From positions 1-64,000 of the forward strand of contig NZ_KQ959507.1 of assembly GCF_001552785.1 (NCBI RefSeq): a DNA stretch of 64,000 nucleotides, in the 5' to 3' direction. A program made the translations under genes and the position numbers. Under the pieces are notes generated by a model, which made no database searches, was not told the origin of the DNA, and saw nothing but the letters and a program-made list of their open reading frames with translations. Each line of letters begins with the position of its first letter. Positions within the stretch are counted from its first letter, which is position 1. The stretch comes from Atopobium deltae. GTDB lineage: Bacteria; Actinomycetota; Coriobacteriia; Coriobacteriales; Atopobiaceae. Below are positions 7,933 to 17,210 of this stretch, piece by piece.

Positions 7933-8151
7933 ATGAACATTTACGCAACAGTCGAAGATTATCGAGCCTTTACCGATGACGAGCAGACGCCCGCCAAAAA
8001 AATTGAGCTTTACTTGCGCCAACAATCCGCAAAGCTAACCGCGGCAGCAAACATTAAAAGCGAGCTTTCAGAAGAAGCGCAAAGCCTTGCATGCGAGAAC
8101 CCCAGCGCTCGATATCTTTGCGTTTGCTGTGGTGTATGTACGGGTTTTTGA
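7933..8151 (+). pseudogene. Head-tail connector, N-terminal remnant
   Basis: The first 53 or so residues (MNIYATVEDYRAFTDDEQTP, then KKIELYLRQQSAKLTAAA) look like the start of a Gp15/Gp19-type phage head-tail connector, the gene expected after the capsid gene. From about position 8093 the frame runs antisense through the integrase remnant (ENPSARYLCVCC...) and is meaningless. A deletion has fused this gene to the reversed integrase, removing the tail, lysis and lysogeny genes. Confidence 0.65.
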
Positions 8152-8482
8152 GTTCAGCGCAAATGTGGCGCATTAAACCGCGATAGCTTGTAAGCGTATT
8201 GAGGGTAATGTCAGCAAGCTTTTCGCGGTGGCGAAAATACTCTTCAGCGTAAGTATCAAGCTTATATTTATCTTGCAGGAAGTCTTCTTCTGAAGACGCA
8301 GCGGCATTGAATAAGGCGGCAGCTTCACTCATCGCGTCTCGCTTGTTGGTCGCCTTGAGCGCTCGTGTTTTGCGTCTATAGGCTCCGTCAACAGAGCAGT
8401 TAAGGACTGCATAAAAGCCTTTGTTCTCGCCTCGTCTATCCCAAACGCGATAACCCGTAAAAGCGACCTCTTCCTCAGCCAT
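8054..8482 (-). pseudogene. Tyrosine integrase, N-terminal half only
   Basis: From ATG 8482 the protein has an arm-binding AP2-like N-terminal domain (TGYRVWDRRGENKGFYAVLNC...RRKTRALKATNKRDA) and the start of a SAM-like core-binding domain (YFRHREKLADITLNTLTSYRGLMRHI). It stops after IERWGSRMQ at about 8093; the last 10 or so residues are antisense connector sequence. The catalytic domain with the Arg/His/Arg/Tyr residues is missing, so it cannot recombine DNA. It points away from the attachment site with its start 230 bases from it, the normal layout for an integrase. Confidence 0.8.
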
Positions 8483-8612
8483 GTTTAGCCTCCCTTACGC
8501 AAAAAAACAACAGTCCACTTATTTTGAACTCCCGTTCCCAAGAGCAAAAACACAGGGAATACACCTATAGTTACACCCAGTACTGCAACCCATGCCGCCT
8601 CCCGTGCATCTG

Positions 8613-8695
8613 TAGAATAACATAGAATAAAGAAGAATAAAGTGTTATGCTGTTTAGCTGGAATTGCTTGCAAGTAGAATAAAGTTGAAATAAAG
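8613..8695. repeat. Probable integrase arm-type binding sites
   Basis: Five close copies of AGAATAAAG in direct orientation begin near 8613, 8623, 8633, 8674 and 8686. They lie between the integrase start and the tRNA-derived attachment site, where arm-type sites bound by the integrase N-terminal domain are expected. The longer open frame on the - strand across this stretch has no protein-like features. Confidence 0.55.
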
Positions 8696-8714
8696 TAGAC
8701 GAACACCAGTTCGA

Positions 8715-8760
8715 CTCTCACACGGAAGGGTCATCAGTTCGAATCTGGTATCGCCCACCA
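8715..8760 (+). other. Right attachment site: 3' part of tRNA-Val(CAC)
   Basis: The sequence from the anticodon loop CTCACAC onward matches the 3' portion of a tRNA: anticodon 3' stem, variable loop GGGTC, T arm with GTTCGAATC, acceptor strand ATCGCCC, A, then CCA ending at 8760. The bases before the anticodon loop do not form a tRNA 5' half, so this is a fragment, not a gene. It is what integration into the 3' end of a tRNA gene leaves at the far end of a prophage. The intact tRNA-Val, starting GGGCGAT, should lie left of the window. The CAC anticodon is read from the loop. Confidence 0.8.
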
Positions 8761-8771
8761 TTTGAGCAGGT

Positions 8772-8850
8772 AAGCGACTTGTGAGTTACCAAAAAAAACT
8801 GCTACCTACGACAGGTTGCAATTTTGGTAGCGCGTAAGTCGCTTTTTCAT
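8772..8850 (+). terminator. Long hairpin terminator behind the att site
   Basis: AAGCGACTT at 8772-8780 pairs with AAGTCGCTT at 8836-8844, followed by T residues; an inner GTTACC/GGTAGC pairing shortens the loop. It probably was the terminator of the tRNA-Val transcript before prophage insertion. The stretch 8851-8959 is non-coding, has three copies of CGCCGAAG, and leads to the next gene. Confidence 0.55.
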
Positions 8851-8959
8851 ACTTTTTTGAAGAATGGACGCTGGTGTTTGCCGAAGACGCTAGCGTCCGC
8901 CGAAGCCGCTACAGTTCGCCGAAGCGGCCACACCTCGTCGGGTTTCTCGGAGTTGCCTT

Positions 8960-11038
8960 GTGATAGTACTTGCCGATAAGATCACCAAATCGTTTGGGGG
9001 ACGCGTTCTGTATACCAACGCAACCTTGCAGCTTAATGCGGGAGAGCGCTGGGCATTGGTTGGTCCCAACGGTGCGGGTAAAACGACGCTCCTCAAGATC
9101 ATTATGGGGCAAGAATCTGCCGACGAAGGCAGCGTCAGTTTTGCACGTGGGGCTTCTCTGGGGTATTTGGAACAAGAAAATGCTTTGTTTGGTTCTAAAA
9201 GTGCCTTGCAAGAAGTGATGGACGCGGCGCACGAAATCCAGAATCTATCGAAACGCATTACCATCCTTGAGCAGCGCATTTCCACCGAAACAAACGAGAA
9301 TGAGCTCGCGAGGTTGCTCGAAGAATATGGTCGTGCGCAAGATCGTTTTGAGCATGCGGGCGGCTATGAGCTCGAGAGTCGTGCGCGGCAAATTCTCTGC
9401 GGCCTGGGTTTTCCTGTGGAAGATCTCCAAAAGCCTGCAAATGAGTTTTCGGGCGGCTGGCAAATGCGCATTGTCTTGTCAAAGCTGCTGCTGCGCCACC
9501 CCGACGTGCTGCTGCTCGACGAGCCCACAAACCACCTTGATCTGGAAAGCGTTCGTTGGCTGGAGTCATTCATTGCGTCGTACGATGGCGCCGTTCTTCT
9601 CGTCAGCCACGATCGCGCTTTTATGAATGCCTGCGTCAGTCACGTGGCCGCGCTCGAAAATCGCAGTCTTGTGACCTATACGGGAAATTATGCGTCCTAC
9701 CTTAAGCAACGTGCCGATAATCTCGAGCAGCTGCGGGCCAAACGCGCAGCGCAAGAAAACGATATGAAGCATCTTGAGACGTTCATTGAACGTTTTCGCT
9801 ACAAGGCGACGAAGGCCAAGCAGGTGCAGGATCGTGTCAAGAAGCTCGAGAAGATCAAAGAAGAGCTTGTGGTGTTGCCGACGCAGGTCAAGCATGTGCA
9901 TTTTACGTTTCCCGAGCCACCGCGCACGGGCGATATGGTCGTGAGCTTGCACAACGTGAGCAAGACCTATCAGGATGCCGATACGCCTGTGTACGCTGAC
10001 GTCAATCTGACGCTGTATCGCGGCGATCATGTGGCGCTGGTGGGCCCTAACGGCGCAGGTAAATCCACCTTAATGAAGCTCATAACGCAAACGATCAAAC
10101 CAACGACAGGCCAGGTCGAGCATGGACAAAATGTGAGTTTTTCCTACTATGCTCAGCATCAACTCGAAACCCTAACTGCGTCGAATACAGTCCTGCAAGA
10201 AATGGATGCGACTGCGCCGCACTGGACGGCTTCCGAGGAACGTCGCTTGCTCGGCGCTTTTCTCTTCCATGGTGACGATGTCGATAAGCGCATCTCGGTG
10301 CTCTCGGGAGGGGAGCGCGCGCGTCTGGCGCTTGCAAAAATGCTGGTTGCGCCCGATCCGCTGCTTTGTCTGGACGAGCCGACCAACCACTTGGACATTG
10401 ATTCGGTACAGGTGCTCGAGTCGGCGCTCAAAAGCTTTGCGGGCACCATTGTGCTGATCAGCCACGACGAGCATTTGGTGCGCGCGCTGGCAAACAAGGT
10501 CGTTGATGTGCGAGATGGTCAGGTGACGTTGCACGACGGCGACTACGATTACTATTTGTTTAAGCGTGCGCAATTCGAAGCTGCAGCGAGTGGCGCTGGT
10601 GAGGCTACCCCGACGCGTGCTAGCGAAAAGGGGCAACCTGCCGAGAAGCCCGTCGTGCCTGCGAGTCGCACTGCCGCTGGTTGCGGCGCTGCAGCAAACG
10701 CCACTGGCACCAACGTCGATCTTCTCGCCACTCCCGCGGGGCGCAATGTTAAAACCAAGGAGCAGCGCCGCCTTGAAGCGCAGCGGCGCCAAGAAATGCA
10801 TAAGAAGTTGCAGGGCACCAAAAAGCGTCTGCGCGAGATTGAAGCGGTGCTGGAGCCAGCGCAAAAGCACTATCAGGAGTTGATGAATGCGATGGCATCA
10901 GAAGAGTTGTATGCCAATTCCAAAAAGTTTGAAGAGGCCATGACTGAGTATGCTGCGCTTTCGAAAAAAATTCCGCTGCTCGAAGACGAGTGGCTCAACC
11001 TGCAAACAGAACTCGAGGAGGCGCAGCATGATCAGTAA
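8960..11038 (+). CDS. ABC-F family ATPase (ribosome-associated type)
   Basis: A 692-residue soluble protein with two ABC ATPase domains and no membrane segments. ABC-F proteins act on the ribosome, in translation control, stall rescue or antibiotic protection. Walker A motifs GPNGAGKTT (about residue 35) and GPNGAGKST (about 362); signatures FSGGWQMR and LSGGERARL; Walker B LLLDEP and LCLDEP, both followed by TNHLD. The inter-domain linker ([22 protein letters not shown]) is the usual P-site tRNA-interaction motif. The C-terminus is a coiled coil, separated from domain 2 by an Ala/Thr-rich stretch. GTG start with GGAG 7 bases upstream. It resembles YdiF/Uup. It overlaps the following small gene. 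A role in resistance cannot be told from sequence. Confidence 0.88.
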   Translation: MIVLADKITKSFGGRVLYTNATLQLNAGERWALVGPNGAGKTTLLKIIMGQESADEGSVSFARGASLGYLEQENALFGSKSALQEVMDAAHEIQNLSKRITILEQRISTETNENELARLLEEYGRAQDRFEHAGGYELESRARQILCGLGFPVEDLQKPANEFSGGWQMRIVLSKLLLRHPDVLLLDEPTNHLDLESVRWLESFIASYDGAVLLVSHDRAFMNACVSHVAALENRSLVTYTGNYASYLKQRADNLEQLRAKRAAQENDMKHLETFIERFRYKATKAKQVQDRVKKLEKIKEELVVLPTQVKHVHFTFPEPPRTGDMVVSLHNVSKTYQDADTPVYADVNLTLYRGDHVALVGPNGAGKSTLMKLITQTIKPTTGQVEHGQNVSFSYYAQHQLETLTASNTVLQEMDATAPHWTASEERRLLGAFLFHGDDVDKRISVLSGGERARLALAKMLVAPDPLLCLDEPTNHLDIDSVQVLESALKSFAGTIVLISHDEHLVRALANKVVDVRDGQVTLHDGDYDYYLFKRAQFEAAASGAGEATPTRASEKGQPAEKPVVPASRTAAGCGAAANATGTNVDLLATPAGRNVKTKEQRRLEAQRRQEMHKKLQGTKKRLREIEAVLEPAQKHYQELMNAMASEELYANSKKFEEAMTEYAALSKKIPLLEDEWLNLQTELEEAQHDQ

Positions 11039-11360
11039 CAGGTCGCGCGCGTCCCGCTCGCCACGCTCTAAAAACCTTTTCGAATCAGTGTTTGTCTTTT
11101 GTGCACGTTTCATGCGTTTGCTGGCGTATTTTTTGGTGATATTGGTTATAGGCTTGTATGGTTCATCAGGTTTCCTCTATCCTTTTTTCGTGAAAGCAGA
11201 AATCCTGGTGTCGCACGTGCTACCACTTGTTTTGCGTGGCTTTGCAAGCATACCAACCATGTTTAATGGAGCCTTTCGTGGGGACATTGCCCTGTTAGCG
11301 CTCGCTTGTTTTTTGTTGGATTGGTTGTTTGTACGCCTTGCACATCTCGTGCGCTCATAA
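11028..11360 (+). CDS. Small membrane protein of unknown function
   Basis: 110 residues: a basic, serine-rich N-terminus ([11 protein letters not shown]) followed by two or three hydrophobic helices, roughly residues 20-42, 50-70 and 82-105. The ATG at 11028 lies inside the end of the ABC-F gene, 11 bases overlapping, with GAGGAG upstream, so it is translationally coupled. A longer open frame begins at 10950 but those residues are antisense-like in character. No family recognised. Confidence 0.65.
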   Translation: MISNRSRASRSPRSKNLFESVFVFCARFMRLLAYFLVILVIGLYGSSGFLYPFFVKAEILVSHVLPLVLRGFASIPTMFNGAFRGDIALLALACFLLDWLFVRLAHLVRS

Positions 11361-11483
11361 ACGAGCCCGACTGCACAGAGTGCGATCGTACGTCGCGGAG
11401 TCTGCACTCGTGTCACTGCACACCCCTGCGCTCGTGCCATCCGCACCGTCTGCTCGTAACGTCTTGATCACATGGAGTTATCT

Positions 11484-12218
11484 ATGTCATTTGAAGCATT
11501 GACCACCCTGTTACAAAAACCCTTTGATTTGCTTATCCACATCGTGGCATTTCTCGTCGCATTGGTGCTCCATGAATTAAGCCACGCCGTGATAGCCCGC
11601 GCCTGCGGAGACCCCACCGCACAGCAAGCAGGACGCATCACCTTAAATCCACTCGTGCATCTTGATCCTTTTGGATCGGTCATCTTGCCGCTCTTATCGA
11701 TGATGCTTGGTGGTGGCATGATAGCTTACGCCAAGCCCGTGCCCTACAATCCTGCCAACCTGAAGCAGCGCACGCGTGACGAGGTGCTGGTCGCCCTTGC
11801 GGGACCGCTCAGCAATTTGTTGCAAGCGCTTGTGGGGGCGCTACTGCTCGGCCTCGTTCTGGGAAGTGTGAGCATCGACTTTGTGCAATCGGCTCCGTGG
11901 ATGGCGTACGTTTTTAAATTCTTGACCCTCTACATTATGATCAACATTTCTCTCATGTTTTTTAATCTGCTGCCCATCCCACCTCTGGACGGCTCGGCCA
12001 TTATCTTTCCGCTGCTCAGCAAAAGCGCCCAGCAGCGCTATTATCAAATCCAGGCGCAAGCGCTCCCAATCCTGCTTGTGCTTCTGTATATCCTGCCTCA
12101 GCTCACACACGTCGATATTCTCGGCATGTATATTGGACAGGCTGGCGGTGCGCTGTTTGATATGCTCTATAATTTTGCTAGCTTCATACAGGCGCTTTTC
12201 GTGCGGCCATTGCTGTAG
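11484..12218 (+). CDS. Site-2 protease family (M50) membrane metalloprotease
   Basis: A 244-residue multi-pass protein. Zinc motif HELSHA sits in the first helix (about residue 30), with the third ligand in the NLLPIPPLDGS segment near residue 160. The NPLVHLDPFGSVILP stretch is typical of short M50 proteases of the YwhC/rhomboid-neighbour type, often found just before scpA. These enzymes cut substrates inside the membrane; the substrate here is unknown. ATG 11484 is preferred over 11472 because GGAG sits 5 bases before it. The 123 bases upstream are non-coding and rich in CTGCAC/CTCGTG words. Confidence 0.88.
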   Translation: MSFEALTTLLQKPFDLLIHIVAFLVALVLHELSHAVIARACGDPTAQQAGRITLNPLVHLDPFGSVILPLLSMMLGGGMIAYAKPVPYNPANLKQRTRDEVLVALAGPLSNLLQALVGALLLGLVLGSVSIDFVQSAPWMAYVFKFLTLYIMINISLMFFNLLPIPPLDGSAIIFPLLSKSAQQRYYQIQAQALPILLVLLYILPQLTHVDILGMYIGQAGGALFDMLYNFASFIQALFVRPLL

Positions 12219-12238
12219 CGGTAGCGTCGAAAAGATTT

Positions 12239-12259
12239 GCTGGCGAGAAGTTCGCCAGC
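12239..12259. repeat. Short intergenic hairpin
   Basis: GCTGGCGA pairs with TCGCCAGC around a 5-base loop, with no T run, between the protease gene and scpA. It shares GCTGGCGAGAAG with coding sites near 29417 and 51360, and a second CGAGAAGTTCG follows at 12274. See the finding on repeated words. Confidence 0.5.
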
Positions 12260-12297
12260 CTGCCAGCCGCTGCCGAGAAGTTCGAGGAGAACAGTTC

Positions 12298-13221
12298 GTG
12301 TCATATCGCGTTTCAACACAGGTATATACAGGTCCGTTTGACCTTTTGCTGCAGCTCGTAAGCAAGCAGAAGGTCGATATTAGCGCGCTTTCGATAAGCG
12401 AGCTGACGGATCAGTATCTGGCCGAGATTCAGCGTATGGAAACGATGGATTTGGACGTGGCAAGCGACTTTGTGCTGGTGGCATCAACGCTGCTCGACAT
12501 TAAGGCGCAGGCGTTAGTGCCCGATGACGATCGCTATAAACGACAGTCGTCGTTTGACGATGATGAAGACGACGAGCTTCTGTTTGCCTCGCCGCAGCAG
12601 GCTCGTGAGGTGCTCATTGCCAGGCTCATTGCGTACAAGCAGTTTCGCAATGCGGCGGCCGCCTTGGGTGCGCGCATGGAGGCCGAAGCACGTATGCACC
12701 CTCGTTGCGCTGGTCCTGACGCAAACTTTTTGAATGTCATGCCCAATTATCTGGAGGGCATTACGCTGCGCGGCCTTGCGGTCATTTGCGCTGATCTGGA
12801 TAGTCGCAAAGAAAGTTTTTTGCTCGAGGCAGATCACATTGCGCCCAAGCGTCTGCCACTGGCACTCACGATCACCTCGGTCGATCGATTGCTGCGTGCA
12901 AAACGCACGATGAAATTCTCGGAATTGCTTGACGAGGCAAGCTCAAAAGAGCAGGTCGTCGTCACGTTCTTAGCCATTCTCGAACTCTTTAAACATGGTT
13001 CGATTCACCTGTCGCAGCCAGAATTATTTGGCGAGATTTCACTTGAACAGGTCGAAGGTGCGCCCGAGTATCACGAAGATGCTACGGAGTTTGATGAGGA
13101 ACTCGATGATAAGTTCGACGAGCAGGCCACTGACGAGAAACTGGGCGAGAATACCGACGAGTCAGGCACCGCAACCGCCAACGATGCCCATTCGCAGAAG
13201 CATTCGCAGGAAGAGGATTAG
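12298..13221 (+). CDS. scpA: Segregation and condensation protein A
   Basis: A 307-residue kleisin that bridges the heads of the SMC dimer, with ScpB, in chromosome condensation. N-terminal helix (YTGPFDLLLQLVSKQKVDISALSISELTDQYL) and MDLDVASDFVLVASTLLDIKAQ are textbook ScpA; the winged-helix C-terminus follows (VVVTFLAILELFKHGSIHLSQPE). A long acidic tail of about 65 residues after that is not needed for the fold. GTG 12298 with AGGAG 8 bases upstream is the start; the open frame extends further upstream but not as protein. scpB follows after 3 bases. Confidence 0.93.
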   Translation: MSYRVSTQVYTGPFDLLLQLVSKQKVDISALSISELTDQYLAEIQRMETMDLDVASDFVLVASTLLDIKAQALVPDDDRYKRQSSFDDDEDDELLFASPQQAREVLIARLIAYKQFRNAAAALGARMEAEARMHPRCAGPDANFLNVMPNYLEGITLRGLAVICADLDSRKESFLLEADHIAPKRLPLALTITSVDRLLRAKRTMKFSELLDEASSKEQVVVTFLAILELFKHGSIHLSQPELFGEISLEQVEGAPEYHEDATEFDEELDDKFDEQATDEKLGENTDESGTATANDAHSQKHSQEED

Positions 13222-13224
13222 TTT

Positions 13225-13974
13225 ATGACAACATCTACGTCCGCATCCGCAACACCCCAGGACTCGTTTGCTGCAGATGACTTAAAACCGCTGCTCGAGG
13301 CGCTGTTGTTAGTCGCAACGGATCCCGTTTCGGCATCGGCGCTGGCAAACATTGTTAAGGCCACGCCTGGGGAAGTGGCAAGCGCCTTGGCAGAGCTTTC
13401 GTTTGAATATAAGGACCAAAATCGTGGCTTTCAGCTGCGCGAAGTTGCGGGCGGCTGGCGCTTGTATACACATCCTGCGTATCACGATTACGTTGAAGCA
13501 TTTGTCTTATCGTGGGATACCAAAAAACTCTCCCAGGCTGCACTCGAAACCATTGCGGTGGTGGCATATCATCAGCCGGTCACGCGCGAGCAAATTCGTG
13601 CGGTACGCGGTGTGAATTCCGACGGCGTCTTATCGTCTTTAGTCGATAAGGGCTTGGTGCGCGAGCTCGGCCGTAGTTCGCAGGCAGGGCAGGCCATTCT
13701 GTATGGCACGACGGCAGCATTTTTGGAACAATTCGGCCTTACTTCACTCAAACAACTTCCTGACCTCGAACAATTCGCACCAGACGAAGCTTCCAAGCGG
13801 TTTATCCGCGAGCGCCTAAGCGGACAAAGCATGGCAAGCACGCTGGAAGATTTGGACGAGGACTTAACGGAAGAGCGCGACCTTATCGATATGGACGCCG
13901 ACGACCCCGATTCGGCCGATGTCACAGATGCTTCCGCTGACAATGCAAACGAAGAGGACAGCAGCCATGTCTGA
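13225..13974 (+). CDS. scpB: Segregation and condensation protein B
   Basis: A 249-residue partner of ScpA; a dimer of tandem winged helices that binds the kleisin middle. Recognisable by LLEALLLVATDPVSASALA at the N-terminus, GFQLREVAGGWRLYT, LSQAALETIAVVAYHQPVTREQIRAVRGVN (split here by no insertion) and LYGTTAAFLEQFGL. The last 60 residues are acidic and variable. The gene overlaps the rluB start by 8 bases, so the pair is coupled. Confidence 0.93.
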   Translation: MTTSTSASATPQDSFAADDLKPLLEALLLVATDPVSASALANIVKATPGEVASALAELSFEYKDQNRGFQLREVAGGWRLYTHPAYHDYVEAFVLSWDTKKLSQAALETIAVVAYHQPVTREQIRAVRGVNSDGVLSSLVDKGLVRELGRSSQAGQAILYGTTAAFLEQFGLTSLKQLPDLEQFAPDEASKRFIRERLSGQSMASTLEDLDEDLTEERDLIDMDADDPDSADVTDASADNANEEDSSHV

Positions 13975-14713
13975 TGACCTCATGCGCCTCCAACGCTTTT
14001 TAGCGCGAGCGGGCGTGGCCAGTCGTCGACATGCCGAGAAACTCATCGAGGCTGGTCGCGTGAGCGTAAACGGCCAGGTCGTGACCCAACTCGGCACGAA
14101 AGTCGCACCAAGTCAGGACAGTGTCGCCCTTGATGGAAAGCCCTGCACCTTGCCCGATGACCCCGTTTTTTTGATGCTCAACAAGCCCGCGGGCGTACTT
14201 ACAACGATGTACGATCCACAGCGACGACCCTGCGTTGCTGCGCTCGTCCCCACAAAAACCTATCCGGGACTTTTTCCCGTGGGACGTCTGGACAAAGATA
14301 CCACGGGTCTTTTGTTGTTTAGCACCGATGGGAATATCGCGAACGATTTGCTGCATCCTTCTCGACATATGTCGAAGACCTACCTTGTACAGGTACAAGG
14401 ACCGCTTGCATCGGCTGAGCTTGATCCATTGCGAGCTGGCATTCGTCTTGAAGATGGCATGTGTGCGCCAGCACGCTGCCAGTTACTTGACAAGAAGACC
14501 GTGCGCATCACGATTCATGAAGGACGAAAACGCCAGGTTAAGCGCATGTTTTTAGCCATCGGTCACCCCGTTGTACGCCTGCATCGCGAAAAATTTGGAC
14601 CGTTCACACTGGGCGATTTGCCAGAAGGCCAGTGGCGTTTGTTGGATTCGTCCGAAATTGAGGCGCTTTCTACCCACCTTTCCACTCATACGAAATTGGG
14701 TATAAGCAAGTAA
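13967..14713 (+). CDS. rluB: Ribosomal large-subunit pseudouridine synthase B
   Basis: A 248-residue RsuA/RluB-family enzyme that converts a specific 23S rRNA uridine to pseudouridine. An N-terminal S4 RNA-binding domain (RLQRFLARAGVASRRHAEKLI) is followed by the catalytic domain with VGRLDKDTTGLLLFS, holding the catalytic Asp, and HEGRKRQVKRMF. Start ATG 13967 lies inside the end of scpB. The scpA-scpB-rluB-cmk order is common in Gram-positive bacteria. RluB rather than RsuA is inferred from that context. Confidence 0.9.
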   Translation: MSDDLMRLQRFLARAGVASRRHAEKLIEAGRVSVNGQVVTQLGTKVAPSQDSVALDGKPCTLPDDPVFLMLNKPAGVLTTMYDPQRRPCVAALVPTKTYPGLFPVGRLDKDTTGLLLFSTDGNIANDLLHPSRHMSKTYLVQVQGPLASAELDPLRAGIRLEDGMCAPARCQLLDKKTVRITIHEGRKRQVKRMFLAIGHPVVRLHREKFGPFTLGDLPEGQWRLLDSSEIEALSTHLSTHTKLGISK

Positions 14714-14737
14714 GTGAGTTATACTTCGGAGGTTTAC

Positions 14738-16267
14738 GTGATAGTTGCAATTGATGGACCTGCTGGTTCTGGTAAATCAACCGTTGCAAAACGCATAGCG
14801 CAGCGCTTGGGATTGTCGTATCTCGACACAGGTGCCATGTATCGTGCAGTGACCTTTGCCTGTTTGCAAAACGGTATCGATTTATCAGATACCGACGCGG
14901 TAGCGAACTGCGCACAAACGATTAACATTCGTTTTGAGGCCTCACGCAACGACAATTCCGCTGATGATTCTGCCAAGCCCGTCACCGCCAACGCAACACA
15001 GCGTGTTTTTATCGACACCACCGAGGTGACCGCTGATATTCGCACGGTGCTCATCGACCAAAATGTTTCACAGGTCGCAGCTATTCCCGAGGTACGGCAA
15101 GCGATGGTACGTCTGCAACAACAGGCTGGCGAGAAGGGCAACGTGGTAGCCGAAGGTCGCGATATTGGCACTACTGTTTTTCCCAACGCTGACGTCAAGA
15201 TTTTTTTGACTGCTGATGCCTGCGCTCGCGCGCATCGCCGCGCGGTGCAGCGCAGTGGTGGTGATGAGGCAAAGGCTACCCACACCCCCACAAACCCCAA
15301 TGAAGAACAGCAAATTTTGCAGGATATTAAGCGCCGCGACGAGATTGACTCAACACGTGCAGTATCGCCTTTAGTGGCAGCCACTGATGCCCATCACATT
15401 GATTCGTCGAACTTATCGGTTGATGAAGTATGCGCCAAAATCGAGGCCTACGTGCACCAAACTGCTGCAACAAAAAAAGCCACTGCCTTCATCGATCCTC
15501 TCGACAAATATTACGAACGACCCGTTGCTGAATTCAGTTTGTTTTTGCGTGCGCTCCTCAAGTTTGTAGTGGCTGTGTGCCAGATCTACACCAAAATTAA
15601 ATACCGCTGGAAGATCGAGAATTTTGACACGCTGCTCGCCGCAACGGTACCCGCATCCGAGACCGTCACCAACAACACGTCGACCACCGCCCGTTCGACC
15701 GCGCCCGCGAGCAAAAAAGGCGTCATTATCATTATGAACCACGTTTCATTTTTGGATCCTTTTTTGCCCACCTGTTCGCTGATTTTATCTGGTCGCAGCG
15801 TGCGTCCCATCTACAAAAGCGAGTTTAACCACATTGGCATTTTGCGCTGGGCGCTGCCGCGTTTTGGCTGCTTTCCCGTTTCGCGCAATACGGCCGACAT
15901 TAAGGCGTTACGTCGTGCTCAGCGCGCGCTGCAACGTGGGGAATCAATTTTGATTTATCCAGAAGGCACTCGCGTGCGCACGGATGATCAGCCTGTCGAA
16001 ATTCATGGTGGCTTTGCGCTGCTCGCAAAGATGGCCAAGGCGGACATTATTCCTATGGCTATTGTGGGTGCGCGCGATATCACCCCGCCTGGCAAGTGTT
16101 ACCCTCGTCCAAAAAAGGTATTTTGCCGCGTGGGAACCCCGATTGTGTATGACGAAGGCAACGCTAAAAACCGAAGGGAGTATCTTGCCCAGCTTGAGCA
16201 GCAGGCTACGCAGCAGATGTATGCCTTGCGCGATGTCTTAAAGCAAGAGCATCCTGGCAGAAATTAG
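14738..16267 (+). CDS. cmk: Fused cytidylate kinase and lysophospholipid acyltransferase
   Basis: 509 residues, two enzymes in one chain. Residues 1-245: CMP/dCMP kinase with P-loop GPAGSGKST, DTGAMYRA and the GRDIGTTVFPNADVKIFL segment; it makes CDP/dCDP. Residues 320-505: PlsC-type acyltransferase with NHVSFLDPF (NHx4D) and YPEGTR, which would acylate lysophosphatidate in phospholipid synthesis. Between them lies a linker with a possible membrane-near helix (FLRALLKFVVAVCQIY) and a Ser/Thr-rich patch. CDP pools and lipid synthesis are linked through CDP-diacylglycerol. GTG 14738 is chosen because GGAGG lies 4-5 bases before it; a GTG at 14714 has none. ispH follows after 4 bases. The kinase domain also carries a short Asn/Ser/Asp-rich insert. 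Confidence 0.9.
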   Translation: MIVAIDGPAGSGKSTVAKRIAQRLGLSYLDTGAMYRAVTFACLQNGIDLSDTDAVANCAQTINIRFEASRNDNSADDSAKPVTANATQRVFIDTTEVTADIRTVLIDQNVSQVAAIPEVRQAMVRLQQQAGEKGNVVAEGRDIGTTVFPNADVKIFLTADACARAHRRAVQRSGGDEAKATHTPTNPNEEQQILQDIKRRDEIDSTRAVSPLVAATDAHHIDSSNLSVDEVCAKIEAYVHQTAATKKATAFIDPLDKYYERPVAEFSLFLRALLKFVVAVCQIYTKIKYRWKIENFDTLLAATVPASETVTNNTSTTARSTAPASKKGVIIIMNHVSFLDPFLPTCSLILSGRSVRPIYKSEFNHIGILRWALPRFGCFPVSRNTADIKALRRAQRALQRGESILIYPEGTRVRTDDQPVEIHGGFALLAKMAKADIIPMAIVGARDITPPGKCYPRPKKVFCRVGTPIVYDEGNAKNRREYLAQLEQQATQQMYALRDVLKQEHPGRN

Positions 16268-16271
16268 TGCT

Positions 16272-17123
16272 ATGAAGAAGCCAACGATAGAAATAGCGAC
16301 TGAAGCAGGTGCCTGTTTTGGTGTCGAGCGCGCCCTCAAAATGGTGAACAAGGCCGCCGCTCAGCACGCAGGGTCTGTGCAGACCTTGGGTCCGCTTATT
16401 CATAATCCGCAGGTCGTTTCGCAGCTTGCCGAGAAGGGCGTCGATGTCGCCGAAGATATCAACAAAACGACGGCCGATGTCGTAGTTATCCGCTCGCATG
16501 GTGTGGCGCCCGAGGTTGTGCGCCGTGCCAAAGAGCTCTCTAAAACCGTGCTGGATGCAACCTGCCCCTACGTAAAAAAGGTGCATCGCTTAGCACGCCT
16601 GCTTGAGGAGCAGGGCTATCAGGTGCTCATGGTGGGGGAGTTGGGCCATGCGGAAGTAGAGGGTACTCTTGGTAACGCACCAAGCACAACCGTAATCTCG
16701 AAGGTTGAAGATCTCGAAGGTGTAAAGCTGAAGCGCAAGGTTGGTGTCATTGTGCAAACCACGCAATCACGCCAAAACTTCCAGTCGGTCATTTTGAAGC
16801 TTCTTACTAAAACCGAGGAGCTGCGCATTTTTAATACCATCTGTGATGCCACGACTCAGCGCCAACATACCTGCGCCCTTCTCGCCCAGCGTAGCGATGT
16901 CATGATCGTGATCGGCGGAAAAAATTCGGCCAACACGACTCGGCTCACGGAGATCGCGACCCAGTCGTGCCCCAACACGCATCATATCGAAATCCCGCAG
17001 GAGCTTCAGCCCGTCTGGTTTGAGCAGGCAGAACATGTTGGCATTACCGCTGGCGCATCAACACCAGCCGATCAAATCATGGCGGTTCATCAAGCTATCG
17101 AAAAGATCTGCGAAGCCTTGTAA
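16272..17123 (+). CDS. ispH: 4-hydroxy-3-methylbut-2-enyl diphosphate reductase
   Basis: 283 residues. The last enzyme of the MEP pathway, turning HMBPP into IPP and DMAPP with an iron-sulfur cluster. Three cluster cysteines are present: C15 in GACFGVERAL, one in DATCPYVKKVH, and one in ICDATTQRQ. Other family motifs are RSHGVAP and TAGASTPADQ. Length is normal. It sits between cmk-plsC and der, as cmk-ispH pairs do in many Gram-positives; an 87-base gap with a TATACT element (17151-17156) precedes der. Confidence 0.95.
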   Translation: MKKPTIEIATEAGACFGVERALKMVNKAAAQHAGSVQTLGPLIHNPQVVSQLAEKGVDVAEDINKTTADVVVIRSHGVAPEVVRRAKELSKTVLDATCPYVKKVHRLARLLEEQGYQVLMVGELGHAEVEGTLGNAPSTTVISKVEDLEGVKLKRKVGVIVQTTQSRQNFQSVILKLLTKTEELRIFNTICDATTQRQHTCALLAQRSDVMIVIGGKNSANTTRLTEIATQSCPNTHHIEIPQELQPVWFEQAEHVGITAGASTPADQIMAVHQAIEKICEAL

Positions 17124-17210
17124 TGCCGCCGCATCGCGCGTTGTTGCGGGTATACTAGAAACCATCCTATGAAAACGTTTGAAAACTGAACCACCAGATC
17201 AGGAGTTGTT

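Noticed and set aside
8485-8721. 78-residue hydrophobic frame on the - strand between att and integrase
   Set aside because: It spans the arm-site repeats and part of the tRNA fragment; no ribosome site.
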